Source: Hyaloscypha bicolor E (taxonomy: Eukaryota > Ascomycota > Leotiomycetes > Helotiales > Hyaloscyphaceae). From it: a stretch of 64,000 nt of DNA. Position numbers and translations under genes: made by a program. Position 1 is the first letter of the stretch. Every line of letters starts with the position of its first letter. This document shows, one piece after another, positions 12,177 to 20,652 of the stretch. The notes under the pieces are model-generated. The model worked only from the letters and a program-made list of their open reading frames with translations. It searched no databases and was not told the DNA's origin. The stretch lies in the NCBI RefSeq assembly GCF_002865645.1, contig NW_020194670.1, positions 41,840-105,839 of the forward strand, in the 5' to 3' direction.

Positions 12177-13810
12177 ATGGATAACCAGACCGAGCCGGCA
12201 ACAAAGGAGATCCGCCGACGAACTAAACAAGCCTGCGATGCTTGCCGCAGTCGGAAAACAAAGATGAGTCATCCAATTCATCCTTAAACATTCTGTCTAA
12301 CTTCGTTCTAGTGCTTCTGGGATGGGGCGACGTGCCGCTCATGTCTTGAACTGGAAATACCATGCACTCAGGAAAGACCGAGGAGAAGGAGGGGTCCAGT
12401 GAATCGGTCCGGGTTTTCCAGTTCTTAGCATAGCCTTTTTATACTAACAGTTCTCAAAGCTACGTCGAGGCTCAGAAGCAACTTGCCAGTCCCGTCAACT
12501 CATCAATTCTATCTCTAAGCATCTATTCGACTTCGCCAAGTGAGCCAATTAACAATGTTCTCGAGAAACTGGGTCCATCCTCCCTGATAAAACAGATTAT
12601 TGATGACTGGTTCGAACTCATCCATTCCGTTGCGCCGATATTACACCGTGGGCACTTTCTGGAGCGCCTCGAAAATGGAGATGCCAAGCGAGATTTCGGG
12701 TTTTGCGGGCTTGTAGTGTCTCTTTGCGCAGCTACAGTTGTGAGTTTGAAGAGGAGGAGTTCTGCTCAATACGGGTCAATCACTATTGAACGATGCCTTG
12801 AAGCTATTAAGGAAAACCAACTCCTTGAAAGCAAGAATAGCTTCAGCCTTGAGTGGTGCCAGACGAAGTATAATTTAGGCATTGCATTAGGCGCAGGGAG
12901 AGGGCTAGACGACCCATCAGGCTTTCGTTTCATGAGTGAAGCAGCTATGGGAGTCAAGTATCTCCTCTACTACGAGCTTCCCGCTATGTCTTTGGTATCT
13001 CAACAACTGCTAAAACGTCTTTTTTGGTTGATATTTTCTGGGCTTTGGTGAGACTTCCTACTACCCACTCCAAGATTCGATGTCAGCTTACAATATCCTA
13101 GCAGTGTAGAGATGTTCGGAAGACCATGCATTGGCTTACTCACCCCTCAAGACAACATCCAAGCATTGCGACCGTTAGATATGACTGATCGGGATCTGGA
13201 CCTGAATCGCGTCTCTCCTGGGGAACGGTGGCATGGCGATACCATGTCTTACGTACCTGGTTTGAACCACCTTTCAAACCTCTTCCTACTCTGGCGCTCG
13301 AGTCAGCAACTTCCCAACAACAACATCAGCGGTCTTCAAGAACACATCGCTTTAGTCCAACGTGCACTCGACGAGTTGCCAGCTGAGCTTTGCTGGCGAG
13401 GAGGACTTTCCCGTCCACCTCGCAGTAATTTCGGCACCGATGTGCAGGTAGCGAATCTGTACATCACGCAACTTCATATCCGATCCAATCTTTTGGAACA
13501 ATTAGAACTCCTAGCGAAAGGCCAATCGGATCTCACTGCCTCCCAAAATATACTTTCGCAGCGTCAAAGCATTGTCGAGGATTTGCTGGAAATCCTCTCC
13601 CATATGCCACGAGAAACATTGGAGGCTAACGGTCACAGCTTGGTTCCCAAGATCAGGGACATTGGTGCCGCCTTGCTGGACGAAGTCAGAATGACCGATG
13701 GCTCACAACTAGCGAACGAACAAGCTAGAACGGATTTGAGAAGACTATTGGAGAAGCTGGAGAAGTTGGACTTCAGGCCCGAGTTCAGTCGCTCGGGGCT
13801 GGGAAGCTAA
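12177..13810 (+). CDS. Zn2Cys6 fungal-specific transcription factor
   Basis: A DNA-binding regulator, 494 aa as spliced. Exons: 12177-12263, 12312-12412, 12460-13047 and 13102-13810. The binuclear zinc cluster is complete: C20-x2-C23-x6-C30-x6-C37-x2-C40-x6-C47, followed by a basic RPRRRRGPVNR linker. The central part (GVKYLLYYELP, QQLLKRLFWLIFSGL, then EMFGRPCIGLL) is the fungal-specific middle homology region. The first intron (12264-12311) begins ATGAGT instead of GTGAGT, yet it must be removed for C30 to follow K29; its branch site (CTAAC) and acceptor (CTAG) are normal. The second intron donor is uncertain (12413 preferred, 12408 also keeps frame). It sits between the transporter and the GH35 gene and is probably their regulator. 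Confidence 0.85.
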
Positions 13811-13852
13811 TGAAATGTCTTTTGCGCTCTATTTAAACAACAATTCTACATT

Positions 13853-15610
13853 TCAAAAGTCACTTTCATCTTCTGCAATGCTATATGCAGTACATTCAGC
13901 GATCATCGTTCTCGATGGAATCGTGACAGCAATGGGGAATCCGCCATAATCAGGATCCTCGTTCGGCATGATATAGAAGCTTCCGCTTCTCGTCTCATCA
14001 CCATTCATAACTCGAGCCGTATGCAAGTTGCCATTCACATCCACAGTTTTCTCTTCGGAGTACAAGATCCCAGTAAAGCTCGACTTAGGGTTCGTACTCT
14101 TAAACGTAACTTGAAAGCCCCAACCAATCAGCAGGAATTTTCCATTGCCTTGATGTATCACCATTCCCGCACCCGGCCCAGCCTCGCCAAAAACAAATGC
14201 TCGATCTACCGTTAACTGGAAGTCACCGAACGTTCGCACCCAAGGGCTTTCAAGCTTGGGCTCTGGGAGCTCATCAAAAAAGAATCCCATGATGTCTTCC
14301 GGCCGGTTGGCTTGCGCCTCCAGCACGATATCACTCACGGAACTCAAGAGACCGTAATGTTTGGTAATGGGACTAATACTGGATTCCAGAGAATCAACTC
14401 CGAATGGAGAGCAGCCGATGCTCAAGTATGTTCCATATGCAAGCCAAACTCTTCTCGCACCTCGCTCATCTCTCCGTTGCTCGGGTATAAACAGCGGTTG
14501 GTCTTGATGTCGGTACCACTTACACACTTCCTCGTACTCGTGAAAGTATAGATCTGGGGCGATGAAATCCAGTGCTGGCGCATTGAGCTTCCATATATCC
14601 ATGGTGTGGGGGACTGCTCCTCCAGAAGGATAGATTCCAGCCTTCGCACCTCCACCCACCACCACTGGTACGTCTTGGAGGTCGAGAACACTTGGATCAT
14701 CGAAGTTGAGCCAGACATTGGTGTAGAGCGGAATTGGATACTCCGCTTTCCCAGCGGCGGAGACGTGCCCAATATATCGCGAGAATGCATCTGCCATGAA
14801 CATTTCCTCCGCATCAACACCCTTCCCGAACGCCTCTTCCCATGTTGCCACTCCAGTGGTGAGTGCCTGGAAATTCGGAAATCTCTTTCGGAATAGCGAG
14901 TGAACGCTGGATTCGTATTGGCTCTTCAAATGTGAGACGACAGCCTCTGGGACCGGTTTCTTGAAAAGTTCGCTCGCAAGCCTCGACCGATCCCTCGAAT
15001 CTCCGAGCAATCCTGTCTCATTTTCCACTTGTACCATGAGCACAGTGTTTTCCTTCCCATCAAATTCCTTCAAGTGTCGCATCAAAGCCGCAAAAGCTTT
15101 CGCGTCCGCCTTCCAGCCCTCCTCACAAAACGGCGACACCAGCTCCAGCGTCTTCATAACGCCCCCAGCTTCAAGTGTATGCACGCGAGGAAATCTCTTC
15201 GTATCTTGTTTCACCCACGCCGGGGCATAGGTACTAAGGGCGTTCTTAAAACTACCGAACCAAAGCAGAACGAGATGCATATCAAACTTCCTCGCATCTA
15301 AGATCACACCATCAAGTTGAGAGAAGTTGAATTGGCCTTCGGCGGGCTCAATCATTTCCCAGGTTACGGAACCGAGAAGCGTGTTGATGTTGGTTGCTTT
15401 CATGTTCGGCCATACGGTACTCATATATGCCGCGTCGCTGAGGGAGGAGTTGTGGAGCTCGCCGGCTAGTATGAGGAAAGGCTTGCCGTGGACTACTAGT
15501 TGGCTTGACGTCTTCGTTTTGCGGAGGTAGGGGATCTGAGTATGGACACTGTTGAAGTTTTGGTAGGAAATTGAGAGAATCTCCGTGGAGGGATCCTGTC
15601 GCGAAACCAT
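13853..15610 (-). CDS. GH35-type beta-galactosidase-like glycosidase with DUF5597-like C-terminus
   Basis: A retaining glycosidase expected to remove terminal beta-galactose; 585 aa from ATG 15610, no introns. The N-terminal GH-A barrel reads QLVVHGKPFLILAGELHN, WPNMKATNINTLLGSVTWEMIEP and LVLLWFGSFKNA. The acid/base glutamate is most likely E198 in VENETG, and the nucleophile candidate is E377 in LFIPEQRRDE. The C-terminal part (LLIGWGFQVTF, then the GSFYIMPNEDPDYGG region) fits the domain usually found on this GH35 branch. The frame continues upstream to 15733 with a hydrophobic stretch that could mimic a signal peptide, but ATG 15610 matches the usual intracellular start. It converges on the Zn2Cys6 gene with 42 bp between stops. 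Natural substrate unknown. Confidence 0.85.
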   Translation of the reverse strand: MVSRQDPSTEILSISYQNFNSVHTQIPYLRKTKTSSQLVVHGKPFLILAGELHNSSLSDAAYMSTVWPNMKATNINTLLGSVTWEMIEPAEGQFNFSQLDGVILDARKFDMHLVLLWFGSFKNALSTYAPAWVKQDTKRFPRVHTLEAGGVMKTLELVSPFCEEGWKADAKAFAALMRHLKEFDGKENTVLMVQVENETGLLGDSRDRSRLASELFKKPVPEAVVSHLKSQYESSVHSLFRKRFPNFQALTTGVATWEEAFGKGVDAEEMFMADAFSRYIGHVSAAGKAEYPIPLYTNVWLNFDDPSVLDLQDVPVVVGGGAKAGIYPSGGAVPHTMDIWKLNAPALDFIAPDLYFHEYEEVCKWYRHQDQPLFIPEQRRDERGARRVWLAYGTYLSIGCSPFGVDSLESSISPITKHYGLLSSVSDIVLEAQANRPEDIMGFFFDELPEPKLESPWVRTFGDFQLTVDRAFVFGEAGPGAGMVIHQGNGKFLLIGWGFQVTFKSTNPKSSFTGILYSEEKTVDVNGNLHTARVMNGDETRSGSFYIMPNEDPDYGGFPIAVTIPSRTMIAECTAYSIAEDESDF

Positions 15611-16269
15611 TTTGGCTTCTTCAAATAGTTTGCGATAATTTTCTAGGAAGATCGCTCGAAGCTGAAATAATGTACAGACTGTCAAAGTTGAAAGATAAGT
15701 GCTTAATGTGCAAAAAGTGAAGGCGCAAAGCAATACTTTTAAGTCTTCTTCTAGCCTTGCTGGATACTAGAGTACATATTTTTACGATGGGAAACCATTT
15801 TGTCGGCCCGACATAAGAGAAAACAGTGGGGGCCAATTGTTGCGTTCCGCATATACTTCGGATGTGGAAAACGCAGGGCAGAGGCCTCATCCGAGCAAAT
15901 AAGAACTTCACCCGCGATACTGGCTGGGCTTGGGCCGAAGATCAAGCGGAGATAATCGCAAAGCATTACGCAAAAATATATATTATGCAATGATTCATGG
16001 TGGCTCCATGTCTCATTTCGGATGAAATCCTTGATCTGTTCTGTTGTGGCGATATCCGATCCTGGTTGCTCTTCGACGAAGCGGCCTTGGCAAAGTTTTT
16101 CTCGTGGCTCCAATGTTTTGTGTCTGCAATGGCATTTGCTGTGTATCCTTGGAATTACCCGGGGAAGATGGTGGGCCCGCCGAACATAAAAGTATCTCGT
16201 TCATCGACAGAAACCGGAGATTTCAGAAGGGCAGGGGCGGGAAGGAGAGTTGTAGCATAAGGTCATTTC
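15611..16269. promoter_or_regulatory. GH35 upstream region with a CGG-N1-CCG palindrome
   Basis: Non-coding between the GH35 start and the GMC remnant. At 15801-15813, 191 bp upstream of the GH35 ATG, TGTCGG-C-CCGACA is a perfect inverted pair of CGG triplets, the form bound by many Zn2Cys6 dimers. The neighbouring regulator is a natural candidate. This is inference from motif form and position only. Confidence 0.4.
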
Positions 16270-17080
16270 TTAGTTGAGTGGCTCATGAATCCAGCATACA
16301 GGGTCATCTGGTGTAGAAAGCCAAGTGCACTGTTCGAGCAAAGAAAAGTCAGTGTCGAACCTAACTACGGCGCTGATTTCGTAGTGGTCTGAAATGCTGG
16401 CTCCGACTCGCGGAAGGTCTACAACAACCGGAATATTGAACTTTCAAATCAATTTTCGGGCTAACATCACTCACCTTCAATGTCCGGGGTGCGTTGAAGG
16501 CACCAGCGGATATTATGACTTCCTTAGTCGTATTGGCAGCATCTGGAGCTCCCTTCGTGCTTCCCGAACGCGCATCGTCGGAATATGGGCTTTCTCCGTC
16601 AAGGAAATCAACCCCAATTGCTCTTGGGTTGCTTACGAGGGTGGCCTTGCTGAATCGTATCTTGGTTACGAGGGCGTGAGTTCGGATGTCCAGATGATAT
16701 TTCTTAGTGCCGTTGGGGAAAGCTGCGTTTTGCCGTCGCGAGAATTGACGCCAAGTACCATCGCCGTCGATACTCGAAGTCACCAAAGCTCTGGATGGGA
16801 CAGTGTGTCAAAGGATTATTCAAGTTATTCAAGTTATTCATGAATATTCATGAATAACTTGAATAAAATATGAATAAAATAAGAGTAACGGGTTTTATAC
16901 TTGACTAAAATAAGAGTAATGGCCATTATTCTATTTTACTCTATTCATTTGACACACTGGGATGGGACGTGGTATCCGTACTGAGTGCTGTGATGCAGCG
17001 GGAACATGACGGCAGGAGTGCCTGTTCTGCGCTGAATGTGATCCCAAGTGGCGCGTGCACAATCCAGTCAAAAAAGGAGG
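16270..17080 (-). pseudogene. GMC (FAD-dependent) oxidoreductase remnant
   Basis: Recognisable middle of a GMC oxidoreductase (glucose/aryl-alcohol/choline oxidase class): PSRALVTSSIDGDGTWRQFS, then THALVTKIRFSK, then the GMC signature-2 region EVIISAGAFNAPRTLK. The signature should continue LSG[IV]G but here reads VSDVS. A one-step frameshift follows at about 16445, after which FNIPVVVDLP and GASISDHYE read in another frame until a stop at 16270-16272. The FAD-binding N-terminus and about the last 200 residues are absent. A MITE (16801-16959) interrupts the frame. Upstream of about 17050 an in-frame stop and loss of similarity end the match. Clearly dead. Confidence 0.8.
16801..16959. mobile_element. 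hAT-type MITE, 159 bp
   Basis: The ends are perfect 12-bp inverted repeats, CAGTGTGTCAAA and TTTGACACACTG. The flanks carry an exact 8-bp direct repeat, GGATGGGA, at 16793-16800 and 16960-16967. An 8-bp target duplication with CAGTG ends is the hallmark of hAT transposons. The inside is AT-rich, has no coding capacity, and holds a perfect 42-bp palindrome (16825-16866). Removing the element and one duplication restores the GMC frame across the site, so it inserted into former coding sequence. Confidence 0.9.
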
Positions 17081-17360
17081 GTTCCGTTGAATTCCGCAAA
17101 TGGAAACCAGATTTATAGGAGCATCATTTCCGGTTTCATGTCCATGGTCGACAGAAAGGTGCGTTTCTTAGCAGATTCGTGACATATCAAGCATATTCCC
17201 ACTCAGGAGCCGCTTGCTTCTTCCCAATGCTCGAAGGCCAGAATAGAAGAAAAAGCTTGAAATTGTTCTGAAGGACCATAGTGGACTACCTCCGTCGGTC
17301 TGTTTTCATTTGAGATAGAATTCAAAGAGGAGAGAGGAGTAGTCGATTCAATTCCATCCA

Positions 17361-19385
17361 CTATCTCAACCCCAACACGTTCTTCTCTATGATCTTCATA
17401 CCATCTCGAACAGCAGGAGAGAAGTGCTTCCTCAGCATCTCCCCCTCCCAGACTGTTGCAGCAAATGGGTTGCTACCCTCGACCTCACCTCCCAATGCAT
17501 GAAACACCCCGTCTCCTCTTCTCTCCTCCGTATTCCATAAGGCAGCAATCTTCTTCTTGTGCGTCTTCGTAATTCTTCCTAGTAACCCGATCATTGCGAT
17601 GCAAGACTTTTCTGGCAAATGCAACGAGCTCGTCATAAGCTGTTTCGTGAAAGCAGCAATTCGTAACGGTGGAACAGCCCTTGCTGCAAGCGGTGGGGCC
17701 AGGACCGAGGACAGAGAACGCAGAAGGAGTACAGTGGTTGTCTGGATATTGACTTTATTGTTGGTGGAGGCGGGACTGTTTGGATCGGGGAGATGGAGAG
17801 ATTTGGCGCTCAATTCGATATCAGGGTTAAGGGACAGGGCATGCAAGGTTCGGTACAGATGCGTAATAAAGAAGCTGAGGTCGAGGCTGAGTGTTGCTTG
17901 TGCTTTGGCTGCATCTTGACCTTCCAGGAGGGCAAATGCTGTGATAATGCAGAGAAGGGCTTCACGTGTTAGATTTCGGGTCGTTTCGTCATCCTTCTCC
18001 TGCTGCTCTTCGATATCGTCGCCCGTCTCAGCATGGCCAATGAGATCCTTCAACGCTTCAAGTAGATCCCCAAAGAAGTCTTGATTGATGAGATGCGCAT
18101 AACGAGCCAACCCTTCCAGAACAGCCCCCATGAGATTTGGCGATCGCATCTTCAAGATCCGGAAATACGTCACGAACACCAGCTTCAGAGTTTCGGCTTG
18201 CATGCGATCCTTCTCCTCGTTGCTGACTGTCGCATCTGCTTGCTTCATTTCCTTCTCTATAACTCTTCGCTCCTTCATCAACTTCCTCTCTTTCTTGGTT
18301 CGGAAAACCCTCTTTTCTTTCAACTTCCTCCCCTCAAATCCACCATCACCATTGCCCGGCTTGTCAATATGATTCGTCGAAGCTTTCCACGAGAATTCTG
18401 AAAGTAGGCGTAGATGTAGAAAAGTGTTAAGGACACTTTCATCAATCCGGTACCCTCGAGCCTTCATCATCTTCGTCAGAATCGACACGGCGTCGAGTGA
18501 TGGTGTTCCATCGTCGTCATTCTGAAACAGGGTTTCAATTGTCTCCCGGCATCTGACGAAATCCGCATCCACTTTTCGATTGCTCAGTTTCCCAACCAGG
18601 ATCTTTAACAAATCCCCTCGAAAGTTGAAATGCGGTACTGCTGTCAAAAGAGCACAAGCACAGGATATGGCAACACTCCCCAGACTAGGTCCTCCGTCCC
18701 TAGACAGGCCTCCTTTTCCAGACTGTGCAAGCTTGGCCAGCTCTCGAATATATATCTGGTACCCTCCCACCAACGCCTGCTCATACGCTCGAAGCTTTCG
18801 CACCTCTTTCGAAACCTTAACCTCCATATCTTCTTCGGAAAGCGGTCGTATTCGATAACCAGGTATGACATCCTTGTAGATCGCCAGTTGTGTTGCAAGC
18901 GCCAATTTCTTGATGGTTGTGTTCTCCCATTGTCCGAATTGTGCCAATGTCTTGAAAGCGCCAACATTCTCTTCCGGATCCTCATTCAACATCAAGGCAA
19001 TTCGAGCCATTTCCTCCTGTGCTTGCAAGATCTGCTGCCGCATGGAAACTTTTGGATTCTTTACGACCTCTACTTCAACCGCCTCCTCTGATTCCTCTGC
19101 ACCGAGCCATTCCAAATCACTCTCGTCGTCTCGAGCCTCTTCAAAGAAATCAACTTGTTGAATGAGTCCATCGGATGTCTTGATCGGCAATCTTGTGCTC
19201 TCCTTCTCTTTCTTGCTCCCCTTCCTTGGTCTCGACTCGTAGTCCTGCTCTAGATTCCAGCCCGAGGCTTGTTTGAAGAAGGCGTTCGTCTTCGTTTCGT
19301 GCTCGAGGGTGGAAGGCGAGGAGTCGTCTCCATCTGCCACAGGAGGTGTAAGCCTTCGTCGCTTGACTGCTGGTATTCTGGCCAT
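17361..19385 (-). CDS. NOC3: Nucleolar complex protein 3 (NOC3) homologue
   Basis: Acts in nuclear pre-60S ribosome assembly as partner of NOC2; in yeast also linked to replication origin licensing. 674 aa, single exon. The start is ATG 19385 (MARIPAVKRRRLTPP); the frame runs on to 19409 but without an ATG. Visible features: a basic N-terminus with a KRRRL nuclear signal, then the conserved NOC3 block around residues 145-210 (KTLAQFGQWENTTIKKLALATQL, split here only for description, with YKDVIPGYRIRPL and KVSKEVRKLRAYEQAL after it). A C-terminal CBF/MAK21-like helical region follows. Length is normal for the family. It shares a 166-bp divergent promoter with NIP7. Confidence 0.92.
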   Translation of the reverse strand: MARIPAVKRRRLTPPVADGDDSSPSTLEHETKTNAFFKQASGWNLEQDYESRPRKGSKKEKESTRLPIKTSDGLIQQVDFFEEARDDESDLEWLGAEESEEAVEVEVVKNPKVSMRQQILQAQEEMARIALMLNEDPEENVGAFKTLAQFGQWENTTIKKLALATQLAIYKDVIPGYRIRPLSEEDMEVKVSKEVRKLRAYEQALVGGYQIYIRELAKLAQSGKGGLSRDGGPSLGSVAISCACALLTAVPHFNFRGDLLKILVGKLSNRKVDADFVRCRETIETLFQNDDDGTPSLDAVSILTKMMKARGYRIDESVLNTFLHLRLLSEFSWKASTNHIDKPGNGDGGFEGRKLKEKRVFRTKKERKLMKERRVIEKEMKQADATVSNEEKDRMQAETLKLVFVTYFRILKMRSPNLMGAVLEGLARYAHLINQDFFGDLLEALKDLIGHAETGDDIEEQQEKDDETTRNLTREALLCIITAFALLEGQDAAKAQATLSLDLSFFITHLYRTLHALSLNPDIELSAKSLHLPDPNSPASTNNKVNIQTTTVLLLRSLSSVLAPPLAARAVPPLRIAAFTKQLMTSSLHLPEKSCIAMIGLLGRITKTHKKKIAALWNTEERRGDGVFHALGGEVEGSNPFAATVWEGEMLRKHFSPAVRDGMKIIEKNVLGLR

Positions 19386-19551
19386 GTTTGGTGTGATGAT
19401 GGTGGACAAGACCCGGATGATCGTCGCCGATGTTGAGAATTCGTGAATGCGGCCGCATCCAAAAAAAAAAAGTTGCTCGGAAAAACTTCCCGCCGAAACT
19501 CATCTTGATCGAACCTCGTCGCAACAAGAGCACCACATCAGCAACACCAAA
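19386..19551. promoter_or_regulatory. Bidirectional promoter, NOC3 and NIP7
   Basis: Only 166 bp separate the two start codons. It contains an A10 tract near 19460. Both products act in 60S subunit biogenesis, so joint control is plausible. No specific factor site is claimed. Confidence 0.6.
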
Positions 19552-20167
19552 ATGCGCCCTCTCACCGAGACAGAGACCCAGGCGTTGTTTACGAAGTTGG
19601 CAAACTATACGGGGAACTCGTTGAAGAATCTCATAGCGCCTCTGGACAATTCTCCCAACAGCGACCGATACGTCTTCCGAATCCAAAATTCTCGATGCTA
19701 CTACGTCCGACTGTCTCTGGCAAACCTGGCAACCTCGATATCGAGGGATAAGCTGCTGTCTCTGGGAACATGTTTAGGTATCTCCAGTCTCCTCGTCGTT
19801 GCACCTCAAGCTCTAATAGCTCCCAGGCAAGTTCACCAAGACAGGTAAATTCCGCCTGCACATCACCGCGCTTCCTCACCTCGCCGAACACGCACGATAC
19901 AAAATATGGGTCAAGGCAAATGGCGAGATGCCATTCCTCTATGGAGGGCATATTGTAAAGGCACACGTCGGGCGGTGGTCCGAGGATTGTGCCGAGCATC
20001 AAGGAGTCATTGTCTACAGCATGAATGATACACCTCTGGGCTTTGGGGTTACGGCTAGGAGCACACAGGAGGCACGGAGATTAGATCCAACCGGTATTAC
20101 GTGCTTCAGACAGGCAGATTGTGGAGAGTACCTGAGGGATGAGGATAGTCTGTTTGCAACCAACTGA
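19552..20167 (+). CDS. NIP7: 60S ribosome subunit biogenesis protein NIP7
   Basis: Required for pre-rRNA processing (27S) and 60S subunit export. 188 aa as spliced from two exons, 19552-19777 and 19827-20167, with a 49-nt GT-AG intron. It starts MRPLTETETQALFTKLANY, the classical NIP7 N-terminus. Then come DRYVFRIQNSRCYYVRL, and across the intron CLGKFTKTGKFRLHITAL. The C-terminal PUA domain includes MPFLYGGHIVKAHVGR and VIVYSMNDTPLGFGV, ending LFATN. Length and domain order match the family (about 180 aa). It is divergent from NOC3, another 60S factor. Confidence 0.95.
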
Positions 20168-20652
20168 TGGGATGTTGGCGAAGAAGACTGACGACCCTTG
20201 TTGGCACGGCTGGCGTTGGGGAAAAGAACATGACGTTTATTGGCATATGGAATCGATTTCTCTTGTTCGTTTAATGCTACAAGACTCCCAAGATCTGTTT
20301 TGTTGTGAGGGGAGTTTGGCGGGAGAATATTCATGACTCCCAAATAGGACTTCGTAAATACCGCAATTGAGAGCTCCCTGATACCTGAAAGACACCCTAA
20401 CGTAGGAACGTATCACTACGTCTCTCAGTCCACCGAACCATCCATCCCTAGTCCTGACCAATTCTCCGTTGAAGGGAGAATGGCTTACACGTGACCTTCA
20501 AGGATCGGGAAAACGTTTTCCCAGGCCGAAATAATTTTATGAAGAGGGTCCAAGGCTCCAGGCATCCCTTTTGACGACCTCAACTTCAACGACATGCATG
20601 GAGTTCCACCACAATGGAGACGAATTCACGATAATACTGCGAATCTTTCACG
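20168..20652. promoter_or_regulatory. NIP7 3' region and MRH4 upstream region
   Basis: 485 bp without a gene. A CACGTGAC box (20488-20495), a common bHLH-type fungal promoter site, lies 158 bp upstream of the MRH4 start. I see nothing else to name. Confidence 0.35.

Noticed and set aside
11873..12184. 103-codon plus-strand frame upstream of the Zn2Cys6 gene
   Set aside because: It overlaps the regulator's start codon in another frame, has no domain, and lies where the leader and promoter must be.
12611..12622. tRNA B-box-like GGTTCGAACTC
   Set aside because: It lies inside the regulator's coding frame (DDWFELIHS) and no A box or cloverleaf surrounds it. No tRNA was found in the island.
18580..19161. 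Long plus-strand frames antisense to NOC3
   Set aside because: They are codon shadows of the NOC3 coding sequence, which shows clear family motifs on the minus strand.
19150..19686. 178-codon minus-strand frame across the NOC3 start and NIP7 exon 1
   Set aside because: It runs through two well-supported genes in other frames and has no family similarity.
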